Origin: Candidatus Woesearchaeota archaeon
Lineage (GTDB): Archaea; Nanobdellota; Nanobdellia; Woesearchaeales; UBA525
Assembly: GCA_003694385.1 (NCBI GenBank)
Contig: RFKA01000032.1
Location: 1-16,100 of the forward strand
Reading direction: 5' to 3'
Length of the DNA stretch: 16,100 nucleotides
Of this stretch, positions 1-6,238 are shown piece by piece. Below the pieces are notes generated by a model, which saw nothing but the letters and a program-made list of their open reading frames with translations, was not told the origin of the DNA and made no database searches. A program made the position numbers and the translations under genes. Every line of letters begins with the position of its first letter. Position 1 is the first letter of the stretch.

Positions 1-682
1 TCTCGAGCCTGTTCAAGAGGGCGAACTCGAGGCCAAACGAGAGGATATTCAAGTATTCCTTGCCGAGCTCCGAATCAACGGAGAGCGGGTGCGTCTCCTC
101 GTACTGCCAGTCACGCCCCGCGCTCTTCTGCATGTATTTCTGCGCAACTTTGTAGCCGACGCCGCGCGAGCCAGAGTGGATGACGAGCCACACATCGCCG
201 TCATGCTCGTCGAGCTCGATGAAGTGGTTGCCGCCGCCGAGCGTCCCGAGGTGTGCCTCGGCTCCTTGCCGGAAAAAGTTGAGGATGTCGCGGTCGTGCG
301 GTCCTTGGGCGAAGCGCTCGACGAGTTTCTTGTAGTCCTCACGCGTTTCCTTCGTGAGCTTGTGTATGTCGTTCTTGTTCCCCATTCCCATGGGTATGCG
401 TGCGCGGACGCGCTCATAGATGGCTTCGCGGTGCGCTTTACATTTCTTGAGCAGGTCTTTCCCGGAGAGCTTGACGGCAATCATGCCGCAGCCAATATCG
501 TAGCCTACCCACGCAGGCACGACGTGGTCGCGAGCGATGAGGACCGCGCCGATCGGCGCGACGTAACCCGCGTGCGCGTCCGGCATGAGCGCGGCAGCCG
601 TTACGTAGTCTTGGCTGCAGCAGTGCTCGAACTGCGCGAGCGTCGTCTCGTCAGGGTCGGGACAGTGAATGTGGCGCTCCAT
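1..682 (-). CDS. rtcB: RNA-splicing ligase RtcB, 3' end cut by window edge
   Basis: RtcB joins RNA 2',3'-cyclic phosphate (or 3'-phosphate) ends to 5'-hydroxyl ends using GTP and Mn2+, in tRNA splicing and RNA repair. Reading the minus strand from ATG at 682 gives 227 residues with no stop before position 1, so the C-terminal part lies outside the window. Visible motifs are MPDAHAGY (33-40), VGYDIGCGM (59-67, with the metal-binding Cys at 65), LGTLGGGNHFIEL (145-157) and VIHSGSRGVG (167-176). The short N-terminus and the GTLGGGNHFIE and HSGSRG spellings resemble the shorter bacterial-like RtcB more than the long archaeal form. A TTG four codons upstream is an alternative start; a TAA lies further upstream in frame. 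The gene diverges from the broken gene at 758. A 270-aa open frame on the opposite strand is a shadow of this gene. Confidence 0.93.
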   Translation of the reverse strand, partial: MERHIHCPDPDETTLAQFEHCCSQDYVTAAALMPDAHAGYVAPIGAVLIARDHVVPAWVGYDIGCGMIAVKLSGKDLLKKCKAHREAIYERVRARIPMGMGNKNDIHKLTKETREDYKKLVERFAQGPHDRDILNFFRQGAEAHLGTLGGGNHFIELDEHDGDVWLVIHSGSRGVGYKVAQKYMQKSAGRDWQYEETHPLSVDSELGKEYLNILSFGLEFALLNRLE

Positions 683-725
683 GCGCCACTGCAACGGGGC
701 GCGGTTAAAAAAAGTTTAGGAAAGA

Positions 726-737
726 CATTTTTAATAA
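726..737 (+). promoter_or_regulatory. TATA-like box for the broken gene at 758
   Basis: The A/T-rich segment ATTTTTAATAA sits about 25 nt before the ATG at 758, the spacing of a leaderless archaeal transcript. The same A/T-rich block (about 704-737) may also drive the divergent rtcB gene, but no box on the minus strand is clear enough to call. Confidence 0.4.
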
Positions 738-757
738 CGCTAGTATACCCTAAGAGT

Positions 758-1336
758 ATGGAGTACCTTTTGTTTGAGAACGGCGAGTTCTCCACGAGCC
801 TTCATTTGCTGAGCGCCGCGGCATCGTCGAGGGGGAGACTGACTTGTGGTCTGCGCGGCTCTCGACCGGGATATTCGGCTTGCCTGTACAAGCGGAAATA
901 GCGGTCCCAAGTCGCGCAATGAAGTCTTGCGCGCGGCGATGAGGGACTGCAGAAGCTCGTCGCGCTTGGCTTCGTGACGTGCCCTGTCTGCCAGCCAGCG
1001 TTAACGAGGGGGTTCTGGGACATAGTCCGGCCAGTAGTAAAAGTAACGTATGGTCTCCAAACGCTCGAAGGATTCCTTGATCGTGACGTGCTCCCATTCG
1101 ATGCGCGGCGTATCGCGTGGGAAGAGCTCCTGCACTTGACAGGCTTGCCGAGCCGCTTATACGTGCCGCGGGGTCTGCGCGAGGAAGACTTGGTGCTCCT
1201 CGAGGAGCGCTTTCTCAGGGCGCCGAACTCCCTCCCGTGGGGTTCTATGACCGTGACGCGCCAGGAAGAGGAGTATGCTCCCGCAGCAACCAACACGCAC
1301 ATTTATAAACAGTTCCGTGCTCGCGGGGACTGCTGA
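758..1336 (+). pseudogene. frameshifted gene remnant with a CPxC motif, family not recognised
   Basis: Protein-like sequence runs through this stretch but changes frame. Frame A starts with MEYLLFENGEFSTSLHL at 758. From about 808 the plausible reading moves to another frame (AERRGIVEGETDLWSARLS and onward) until a TGA at 940. From about 938 it returns to frame A (DEGLQKLVALGFVTCPVCQP and onward) and ends at TGA 1336. A second short excursion near 1237-1261 (VGFYDRDA) looks more natural than the frame A residues there. The 3' part is rich in conserved-looking Trp, Phe and Pro and has a CPVC pair, which could bind metal. Reconstructed length is about 190 aa. I do not recognise the family. Compensating -1 and +1 shifts suggest a decaying gene; sequencing indels are the alternative. 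A leaderless promoter precedes it, and the eS6 TATA box lies in its last codons. Confidence 0.5.
1302..1309 (+). promoter_or_regulatory. TATA box of the eS6 gene
   Basis: TTTATAAA is a near-ideal archaeal TATA box. Transcription would start near 1330-1335, giving a leader of roughly 60 nt before the ATG at 1393. This is unlike the leaderless neighbours and leaves room for translational control. Confidence 0.5.
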
Positions 1337-1377
1337 GCCACCTACAAGGGCAACCTCGTGAGAGGGGTTTTGGGCTC

Positions 1378-1384
1378 GGGAGGA
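1378..1384 (+). promoter_or_regulatory. Shine-Dalgarno site of eS6
   Basis: GGGAGGA lies 8 nt before the ATG at 1393. It supports that start and contrasts with the leaderless genes around it. Confidence 0.65.
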
Positions 1385-1392
1385 ACAAAAAA

Positions 1393-1863
1393 ATGGCAAT
1401 CAAACTGAACATTGGTGACCCGGCGAGCAAGAAGACGAAGCAATTCGAGCTCGACGACAACAACGCAAAGGGGTTGTACGGCAAGAAGCTCGGCGAGACT
1501 TTCAAGGGCGAGCTCGTCGACCTGCCGGGCTACGAATTCAAGATTACCGGCGGCAGCGATAACGCAGGGTTCCCAATGCGCCCCGACGTCGAAGGCACGC
1601 GCCGCGCAAAAATTCTCATCAGCCACAGCCTCGGCAATCGCAAGCGCCGCAAGGGGATGCGCCTCCGCAAAACTGTTGCAGGCAACACTGTATGTGAGCG
1701 CACCGCGCAAGTGAACGCCGTCGTCGTGAAGGCGGACAAGCAGTCGCTCTTCGAGGAGCCAGAGGAGAAGGAAGCTGAAGAGAAAGAAGCCGAAGGGAAG
1801 GAAGCTGAAGGAAAGGCGTCTCAGGACGAAGCGCCAGAGAAAAAGGAGGCGCCGAAAGAGTAG
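1393..1863 (+). CDS. rps6e: 30S ribosomal protein eS6 with acidic/Lys repeat tail
   Basis: Component of the archaeal small ribosomal subunit. The first ~115 residues are a full eS6 domain: KLNIGDP near the N-terminus, LPGYEFKITGGSDNAGFPMR at 44-63 (the family signature), then RPDVEG, the basic patch GNRKRRKGMRLRKTV (81-95) and GNTVCERTAQVN. Archaeal eS6 is often about 120-130 aa. This one is 156 aa because of a low-complexity tail at 120-156 made of KEAE-type repeats ending in EKKEAPKE. The start is fixed by a strong GGGAGGA site. It is convergent with the glutaredoxin gene, with only 6 nt between the stop codons. The upstream neighbour is a broken gene, so no ribosomal operon is seen here. 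Confidence 0.95.
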   Translation: MAIKLNIGDPASKKTKQFELDDNNAKGLYGKKLGETFKGELVDLPGYEFKITGGSDNAGFPMRPDVEGTRRAKILISHSLGNRKRRKGMRLRKTVAGNTVCERTAQVNAVVVKADKQSLFEEPEEKEAEEKEAEGKEAEGKASQDEAPEKKEAPKE

Positions 1864-1869
1864 GAAGCC

Positions 1870-2127
1870 TCACCCAACGTTTTTGAGTTCTTCTTTGTGC
1901 TTTTCTACATACGCGATGATATCGGCCGACTCTCCGAGCCACACGTCGCCATGCTTAATGACTGGCACGGTCGCGACGCCGCTCCGCTCACGCATCTCCT
2001 TCCGCAGCGGGTCATTCGGGTCGCGTTCAACATTGATTGCTTCGTAAGGGATATTGAGTTCTTCAAGCTTCGCCCGCACCTTCGCGCAGAACGGGCAGAA
2101 TTCGTATTGGTAAAGGATGAGCCCCAT
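1870..2127 (-). CDS. glutaredoxin-like thiol-disulfide oxidoreductase
   Basis: A small thioredoxin-fold protein of 85 aa that would reduce or isomerise disulfides in the cytoplasm. It has the CPFC active site (11-14) after a first beta strand (LILYQYEF), the cis-Pro motif TVPV (53-56) and the ESADI helix start (66-70), which normally helps bind glutathione or a similar thiol. The open frame extends 15 codons further upstream. I chose the ATG at 2127 because it begins the fold directly and lies about 27 nt from a TATA box at 2149-2161, as in a leaderless transcript. There is no signal peptide. The electron donor cannot be told from the sequence. It is convergent with eS6 and divergent from argS. 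Confidence 0.9.
   Translation of the reverse strand: MGLILYQYEFCPFCAKVRAKLEELNIPYEAINVERDPNDPLRKEMRERSGVATVPVIKHGDVWLGESADIIAYVEKHKEELKNVG
1879..1905 (+). terminator. possible T-rich terminator after eS6
   Basis: The plus strand shows GTTTTTGAGTTCTTCTTTGTGCTTTTC starting 16 nt after the eS6 stop. Archaeal RNA polymerase often terminates on runs of T without a hairpin. The tract lies inside the 3' end of the convergent glutaredoxin gene, so the two transcripts would overlap. Confidence 0.35.
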
Positions 2128-2148
2128 TGCGCTTCCATTGCAGGGGTC

Positions 2149-2161
2149 ATTTATAATGTTT
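2149..2161 (-). promoter_or_regulatory. TATA box of the glutaredoxin gene
   Basis: On the minus strand the site reads AACATTATAAATG, centred about 27 nt upstream of the ATG at 2127. It supports that ATG over the longer in-frame start at 2172. Confidence 0.5.
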
Positions 2162-2275
2162 GTGCAGGACATTGGGTGGGCTGTTAGGGCTTTGTTTTTG
2201 AGCGGATTCTCATGAAGGGTGCCGCGTGTGCGGTAGGTGCCGATCTAGAAGTGAAGATCGCACATGTTTACTGAA

Positions 2276-2287
2276 AGATTTATAATC
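2276..2287 (+). promoter_or_regulatory. TATA box of argS
   Basis: AGATTTATAATC is centred about 27 nt upstream of the tandem ATG codons at 2308 and 2311, indicating a leaderless or nearly leaderless argS mRNA. Confidence 0.55.
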
Positions 2288-2307
2288 TCTCCCGCTCCCT
2301 GCTGACA

Positions 2308-3999
2308 ATGATGCACAGTAAGGAACTCGTCGCGGAGACCATAAGCAAACAACTCGGCGTGGGGTGTGAGAGAGTCAGGGAGCTCCTCGAAGTCCCCCCT
2401 GATGAGAAGCTCGGTGATTACGCGATGCCGTGCTTCAGCTTCGCGAAAGAACTGAAGAAGGCTCCACCGGTGATTGCGCAGGAGTTCGCCCAAAAGCTTT
2501 CGAGTAAGGACTTCTCCGTTGAGGTGTCGGGACCGTACCTGAATATTCGCCTCGAGAGGCAACGCCTCGCAAAGCGCGTACTCACCGCGGCTCGCGAAGA
2601 AAACTATGGAAAAGGCAGCCAAGGGGAGCGCGTTATGGTTGAGTTCTCCCAACCGAACACGCACAAGGCTTTCCACGCCGGGCACCTGCGCGGAACGAGT
2701 ATGGGGGAGGCGCTCGCACGCATCCTCTCCTTTGCTGGCTGGGACGTCGTGCGTGCAAACTACAGTGGGGACACAGGCATGCACGTCGCGCGCTGGCTCT
2801 GGTGCTACACGCGCTTCCACGCTGGAGAGCAGCCGCCAAAGCAGGGGAGGGGCGCGTGGCTCGCGAGCATCTACGTTGATGCGATGCGGCGGCTCGCCGA
2901 GCAACCCGCGCTCCAGGAGGAAGCAGACAAGATTAATCTCGCGCTCGACAAAGGCGAGGACGAGGAGCTCATGGCGCTCTGGAGAAAAACGCGGCAGTGG
3001 AGCATTGACGAGTTCGAAGCGATTTACCGTGAGCTCGACACGCACTTTGACATCTGGATTTTTGAGCGGGAAGTCGAGGCGCGCGCGCGGGAGGTCGCGC
3101 AGGAACTCCTCGCGAAGGGGATTGCTGAGAAGAGTGACGGCGCAGTCATTGTGAACCTCGAGGAGGAAGGGCTTGGCGTTTGGGTCTTGCTGCGGCAGGA
3201 CGGCACGCCCTTGTACAGCGCGAAGGACCTTGCGCTCGCTGAGAAGAAGTTCACCGAGCACAAGATTGACCGCGCCATCTACGTCGTCGGGAAGGACCAG
3301 GAGCTCTATTTCAAACAACTCTTCACCACGCTGAAGCGCTGGGGCTTCTCTCAGGCCGAGCGCTGCTTCCACCTCTGCTTTGAGATGGTGCGCCTCCCCG
3401 ATGGGAAGATGAGTTCGCGGACGGGGAAGAACATCCTCTACACTGACGTCCGCGATGAGGTGTTCGCGTACACGGAGGAGCAAATCAGAGCACGCCACGC
3501 TGACTGGCCTGAGGAGAAAATCAGGGAGACGGTTCACGCGGTTGGTGTCTGTGCGTTGAAGTTCGAGATGATTGTGCGGGACATCAATAAGTCCATCATC
3601 TTCGAGACGAAGCGTGTCTGCGACTTCGAGGGGGACACGGGGCCGTACGTCCAGTATACGCACGCGCGCTGTAATAGTATTCTCAGGAAGCTTGGGCGCG
3701 CACCGGACATGCGGCGAGCAGTGTTCTCTTCACTGAGTGAGAGCGAGTACCGCCTCGTAAAAGAGCTCGAGCGCTTCCCCAGCATCATCTCCGAGGTTGC
3801 TACGTCACTCGAGCCAGCGCCGCTCGCTCGCTACGCGCTCGCGCTCGCGAAGGCATTCAACACGTTCTACCACGAGTGTAAAGTCATCGGCGCAGAGCAA
3901 GGAGTGGAGGATGCGCGCGCCCTCCTCGTCGACGCGACGCGGCTCGTGCTTGCGAGGGCGCTCACGCTCCTCGGTATCAAGGCGCCGAAAGAAATGTAA
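2308..3999 (+). CDS. argS: arginyl-tRNA synthetase
   Basis: Class I aminoacyl-tRNA synthetase that charges tRNA-Arg with arginine using ATP. The 563-aa length is normal for the family. The N-terminal domain (about 1-100) resembles the Arg-specific tRNA-contacting domain. The Rossmann fold starts with VEFSQPNTHKAFHAGHLRGT (111-130), where HAGH (123-126) is the HIGH motif. The KMSKS loop is KMSSR (367-371), followed by TGKN. The C-terminal helical anticodon-binding (DALR-type) domain begins near GPYVQYTHARCNSILRK (about 447 onward). Two adjacent ATGs (2308, 2311) are possible starts and the promoter spacing fits either. A 472-aa open frame on the opposite strand is a codon-bias shadow. The gene stands alone: divergent from the glutaredoxin and convergent with the zinc-ribbon gene. 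Confidence 0.97.
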   Translation: MMHSKELVAETISKQLGVGCERVRELLEVPPDEKLGDYAMPCFSFAKELKKAPPVIAQEFAQKLSSKDFSVEVSGPYLNIRLERQRLAKRVLTAAREENYGKGSQGERVMVEFSQPNTHKAFHAGHLRGTSMGEALARILSFAGWDVVRANYSGDTGMHVARWLWCYTRFHAGEQPPKQGRGAWLASIYVDAMRRLAEQPALQEEADKINLALDKGEDEELMALWRKTRQWSIDEFEAIYRELDTHFDIWIFEREVEARAREVAQELLAKGIAEKSDGAVIVNLEEEGLGVWVLLRQDGTPLYSAKDLALAEKKFTEHKIDRAIYVVGKDQELYFKQLFTTLKRWGFSQAERCFHLCFEMVRLPDGKMSSRTGKNILYTDVRDEVFAYTEEQIRARHADWPEEKIRETVHAVGVCALKFEMIVRDINKSIIFETKRVCDFEGDTGPYVQYTHARCNSILRKLGRAPDMRRAVFSSLSESEYRLVKELERFPSIISEVATSLEPAPLARYALALAKAFNTFYHECKVIGAEQGVEDARALLVDATRLVLARALTLLGIKAPKEM

Positions 4000-4063
4000 A
4001 CAGCAGGTGGTGAGGAGGACAAGTGCTGAGCGGTGAGTGCTATGCTGACAAGCAGGGCGGTGT

Positions 4064-4213
4064 TTATTCGCCGTGTTCGTGCCGGTACTTACGGAGCCGC
4101 TCGAGGCACGCGTCGCAGTAGTAGGTTTCGGTTTTCCCCTCAACGCGTTTGCCACAGTTCCGGCACGTATTGATGACTTTATACCCAGAGATTTTCGTGA
4201 AGTGTTTCGACAT
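4064..4213 (-). CDS. small zinc-ribbon protein (49 aa)
   Basis: A 49-residue protein, MSKHFTKISGYKVINTCRNC and onward, with two CxxC knuckles: C17-x2-C20 and C34-x2-C37, spaced as in a zinc ribbon. The C-terminus is basic and helical (LERLRKYRHEHGE). The exact job is unknown; such mini zinc ribbons occur in archaeal RNA- and DNA-binding proteins. The ATG at 4213 was chosen because a strong TATA box (CTTATAAAG on the minus strand) lies about 28 nt upstream. The open frame extends far upstream only as a shadow of the divergent helicase gene. It is convergent with argS, 64 nt away. Confidence 0.75.
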   Translation of the reverse strand: MSKHFTKISGYKVINTCRNCGKRVEGKTETYYCDACLERLRKYRHEHGE

Positions 4214-4233
4214 TGACGTGAAGAGAAGGAAGC

Positions 4234-4248
4234 ACACTTTATAAGTGT
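4234..4248 (-). promoter_or_regulatory. TATA box inside a 15-bp palindrome
   Basis: The sequence ACACTT-TAT-AAGTGT is a perfect 6+6 inverted repeat around a TAT centre. It contains the TATA box of the zinc-ribbon gene. A dimeric repressor bound here would block the transcription factors. The companion box for the divergent helicase is 15 nt further right. Confidence 0.5.
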
Positions 4249-4261
4249 TGGGCTGGGAAGA

Positions 4262-4270
4262 CATAAAAAC
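4262..4270 (+). promoter_or_regulatory. TATA-like box of the helicase fragment
   Basis: CATAAAAAC lies about 25 nt before the ATG at 4292, so the truncated helicase still has an intact-looking leaderless promoter. Confidence 0.45.
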
Positions 4271-4291
4271 CTCTTCGCTTCGCGCCATAAC

Positions 4292-4978
4292 ATGACTGAT
4301 AAGCCTCTCGCGCAGTATAAGGAGCAGATTCCCAAGCCCGTCTTCGCGCTTCTCGAGAAACGAGGGTTCACGAGTTTGCGTCCGTGTCAATGGAAGGCTA
4401 TCGAGGAAGGACTGTTTGCTGATGCAAACCTGCTCGTTTGCACGCCAACAGCGTCGGGGAAGACGCTTGTCGGGGAGCTCGCCGCGTTGCACGCCGTGCT
4501 GCGCGACAAGGGGAAAGCTGTTTACGTCGTTCCCCTGCGCGCACTCGCGGCTGAGAAGCACAAGCAGTTCACAAAGGATTATCCGCAGCTCTCGATTGCA
4601 CTCGCGTCTGGAGAAACGGATAGTGCTGATGCATACCTCGCGCGGTATGATATCATCGTCGCGACGAGTGAGAAGCTCGACTCGTTGCTTCGGCACCGCG
4701 CGCCGTGGATTTCGCGCGTTAAGACGCTCATTATTGACGAGATCCACTTACTGAACGACGCCTCGCGCGGCCCGACGCTCGAAGTGGTCGTGACACTCCT
4801 GCGCAGGATTCTTGATGTGCAGGTCGTCGGCTTGAGCGCGACGATCGGCAACGCTGAGGAGCTGGCTGACTGGCTCGACGCGAAACTCGTCAAGGATGCG
4901 TGGCGCCCTGTCCGCCTCGACAAGGGCGTGTACCTTGACGGGAGAATCACATTCTGGCATCACGGTCGAGAACCATAG
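4292..4978 (+). pseudogene. Ski2/Hel308-type superfamily 2 helicase, truncated after RecA domain 1
   Basis: Hel308-type enzymes are 3'-5' DNA helicases acting at stalled forks, usually about 700 aa. Here only 228 aa are present. Motifs of the first RecA domain are complete and in order: LRPCQWKAI (29-37, Q-like motif), TPTASGKT (51-58, Walker A), VPLRALAAEK (80-89, Ia), ATSEKLD (124-130), DEIH (149-152, Walker B) and SATIGN (182-187, motif III). The match continues to WRPVRLDKGVYLDG and then ends in HHGREP and a stop. RecA domain 2 (motifs IV-VI), the winged helix and the ratchet domain are absent. The next 95 nt do not continue the family in any forward frame I read. It is probably a gene remnant. 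A functional stand-alone domain, or an assembly join, cannot be excluded. Confidence 0.75.
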
Positions 4979-5058
4979 AAGCCCCTTCTCCAGCAGGAGC
5001 AGTCAAGCAGGAGGGGCGAGACCGTAATCAGGATGCAATGGTGTGGAAGGAGAGACGT

Positions 5059-5085
5059 GATAGTGCTAGGAATTATAGTGCTAGG
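5059..5085. repeat. 12-nt direct repeat at the end of the DUF4870-like gene
   Basis: GATAGTGCTAGG (5059-5070) and TATAGTGCTAGG (5074-5085) repeat with a 15-nt period. The second copy overlaps the last codons and stop of the minus-strand membrane gene. It may be a small tandem duplication near the helicase breakpoint. Confidence 0.6.
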
Positions 5086-5420
5086 CGTTCCGCCCAGCGC
5101 CCTATCAGCCAGAGTGGCCGCATCTCTCCCCGTATCGCATTAATGATTCCTTGGATGAGCCAGATGAATGGGACGAAGAAACCAACGAATCCGAAGAAGA
5201 AGAATAATCCTATCGTGAGTACGCCGAGCACAATATACACAAACGAGTAGAGGACACTCCACACCATCCCCGCAATAAGCGCGACGAGGAACTGCTTGCA
5301 ATGGTACTTGCCAAAGGGCTCCTGCACTGTTTTGTCAAGCAGGTACCAGATGATGCCGACGAGAGGGAAGAGGTAGCCAATGACGGCGAATGCTCGTTCA
5401 TGGTTGGTTGCGCGTGTCAT
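5073..5420 (-). CDS. DUF4870/Tic20-like small membrane protein
   Basis: A 115-aa hydrophobic protein with about three to four membrane segments (roughly 11-28, 43-66, 67-94 and possibly a weak C-terminal one). The pattern of a first segment ending in WYLLDK, then a loop with PFGKYHCKQF (35-44), then further segments matches the DUF4870 layout, in which a conserved H-x-x-Q follows the first loop. The molecular role of that family is not established. The ATG at 5420 overlaps the TGA of the upstream 30-aa gene by 4 nt (ATGA), so translation is probably coupled. It is the last gene of a three-gene minus-strand operon. Confidence 0.75.
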   Translation of the reverse strand: MTRATNHERAFAVIGYLFPLVGIIWYLLDKTVQEPFGKYHCKQFLVALIAGMVWSVLYSFVYIVLGVLTIGLFFFFGFVGFFVPFIWLIQGIINAIRGEMRPLWLIGRWAERLAL

Positions 5421-5509
5421 GTTTCATCAACGATGAGCCTGAGGATGCGCTCGCCAAAAACTGCTGGCTCCTGTTTCATGTTTTCAGGCTTCATGCTGTC
5501 GAGTTTCAT
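5417..5509 (-). CDS. 30-aa peptide between two ATGA overlaps
   Basis: The peptide reads MKLDSMKPENMKQEP and continues AVFGERILRLIVDET. It starts with three in-frame copies of a five-residue unit beginning MK, so three AUGs could serve as starts, followed by a short amphipathic helix-like segment. Its ATG overlaps the stop of the dockerin-like gene (ATGA) and its TGA overlaps the start of the DUF4870-like gene (ATGA). This exact double coupling is the main evidence that it is translated. It could be a real small protein or a leader that passes ribosomes from the first to the third gene. It resembles no family I know. Confidence 0.55.
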   Translation of the reverse strand: MKLDSMKPENMKQEPAVFGERILRLIVDET

Positions 5510-5515
5510 GCTGTC
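5490..5515. repeat. 11-nt direct repeat with 15-nt period
   Basis: TTCATGCTGTC occurs at 5490-5500 and 5505-5515. On the minus strand it encodes the repeated MK-containing five-residue unit of the small peptide and spans the dockerin-gene stop. It suggests that the peptide arose by tandem duplication. Confidence 0.6.
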
Positions 5516-6024
5516 ACTCCTGGGAAGACGGGGATGTCGTGGTTGTAGAGGAGTCCTGTGTAGGCGGTGAGGTCTGCCTCGTCTACGGTGCCATCAGCGG
5601 TGAGGTCGTAGATGTGTTCGCTGCAGGGGCCTGTTTCAATCGCTTTCCCGAGCAGTTTTGCATCTGCTCGCGTGAGCACCCCGTCACCGTCATAGTCATA
5701 GAGGCTCGTGACTGCGCCATAGAGTTCCCGCACATCATCTTTCGTGAGGAGGCCGTCCTGGTTCCAGTCACAACGTTCGCCGCAGCTTACGCGCCCTTGC
5801 ATAACGTCAACGACATCGTAGTAGTCAACGTGCCCGTCGCGGTTCATGTCGAGGTCGCTTGCGTCAACTGTCGGGCAAGCGATCGTGAGTTCTTGCTCTG
5901 GTAGCGTCACCATGCCTGTGAGGAGAAATGACGGGCCCGCGTCTGCTGAGACGATGATGATTGTGAATCCGCTAATGCTCGCCACGACGGTGAGGAGGAC
6001 GAGCGCTGCGAAGGGCGTTTCCAT
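5506..6024 (-). CDS. exported protein with four dockerin/EF-hand-type calcium loops
   Basis: A 172-aa protein. Residues 1-27 form a hydrophobic signal peptide or N-terminal anchor (METPFAALVLLTVVASISGF and onward). The rest carries four DxNxDGxxxxxD loops: D59-x-N61-x-D63-G64 to D70, D86 to D97, D110-x-D112-x-D114-G to D121, and D140 to D151. Each precedes a short helix, as in type I dockerins and EF-hands. Residues C50, C81, C85 and C134 could form disulfides outside the cell. In bacteria dockerins bind cohesins; no cohesin is seen here, so ligand and role are unknown. ATG 6024 is preferred to a GTG at 6075 because AGAGGTG lies a short distance upstream and the signal peptide starts cleanly. 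It is first in a coupled operon. Confidence 0.8.
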   Translation of the reverse strand: METPFAALVLLTVVASISGFTIIIVSADAGPSFLLTGMVTLPEQELTIACPTVDASDLDMNRDGHVDYYDVVDVMQGRVSCGERCDWNQDGLLTKDDVRELYGAVTSLYDYDGDGVLTRADAKLLGKAIETGPCSEHIYDLTADGTVDEADLTAYTGLLYNHDIPVFPGVTA

Positions 6025-6105
6025 TGTCGGGGATTGTGCGCCACCTCTTTTTCCCGGGAGACCCGAACAGCGCACAAGTACGTACTAGTATACTCTTTAC
6101 TATAT

Positions 6106-6118
6106 TTGTTTATATGTT
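6106..6118 (-). promoter_or_regulatory. probable TATA box of the dockerin operon
   Basis: On the minus strand an AAACATATAAACA-type A/T-rich box lies about 85-90 nt before the ATG at 6024, which would give a leader of about 60 nt holding the AGAGGTG ribosome site. A second A/T-rich element (near 6085-6104) is also possible. Confidence 0.35.
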
Positions 6119-6189
6119 TTTTGGTGTCTGCACACCCATACAATTGGGAAATGGAAAAGAACAACTCATTACAATAGTATAAATAATAT

Positions 6190-6223
6190 TTTCTATAAAG
6201 AAAATTAATTGGGCTTATAGAAA
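6190..6223. repeat. 9-bp inverted repeat downstream of the SpoIIM-like gene
   Basis: TTTCTATAA (6190-6198) and TTATAGAAA (6215-6223) are perfect inverted arms with a 16-nt spacer. They lie in a very A/T-rich 163-nt gap between the SpoIIM-like stop at 6239 and the dockerin gene. The gap otherwise shows no gene. It could act in transcript termination or as an operator. Confidence 0.4.
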
Positions 6224-6238
6224 GAATGCCTAAGAGAC

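Noticed and set aside
89..901. 270-aa plus-strand open frame
   Set aside because: It lies opposite rtcB, whose motifs are unmistakable. Only its last part, from 758, overlaps the likely broken gene.
2245..3663. 472-aa minus-strand open frame
   Set aside because: It is antisense to argS, keeps no known motif and results from GC-rich codon bias.
5506..6024. Cellulosome component
   Set aside because: No cohesin, glycoside hydrolase or carbohydrate-binding module is visible in the window.
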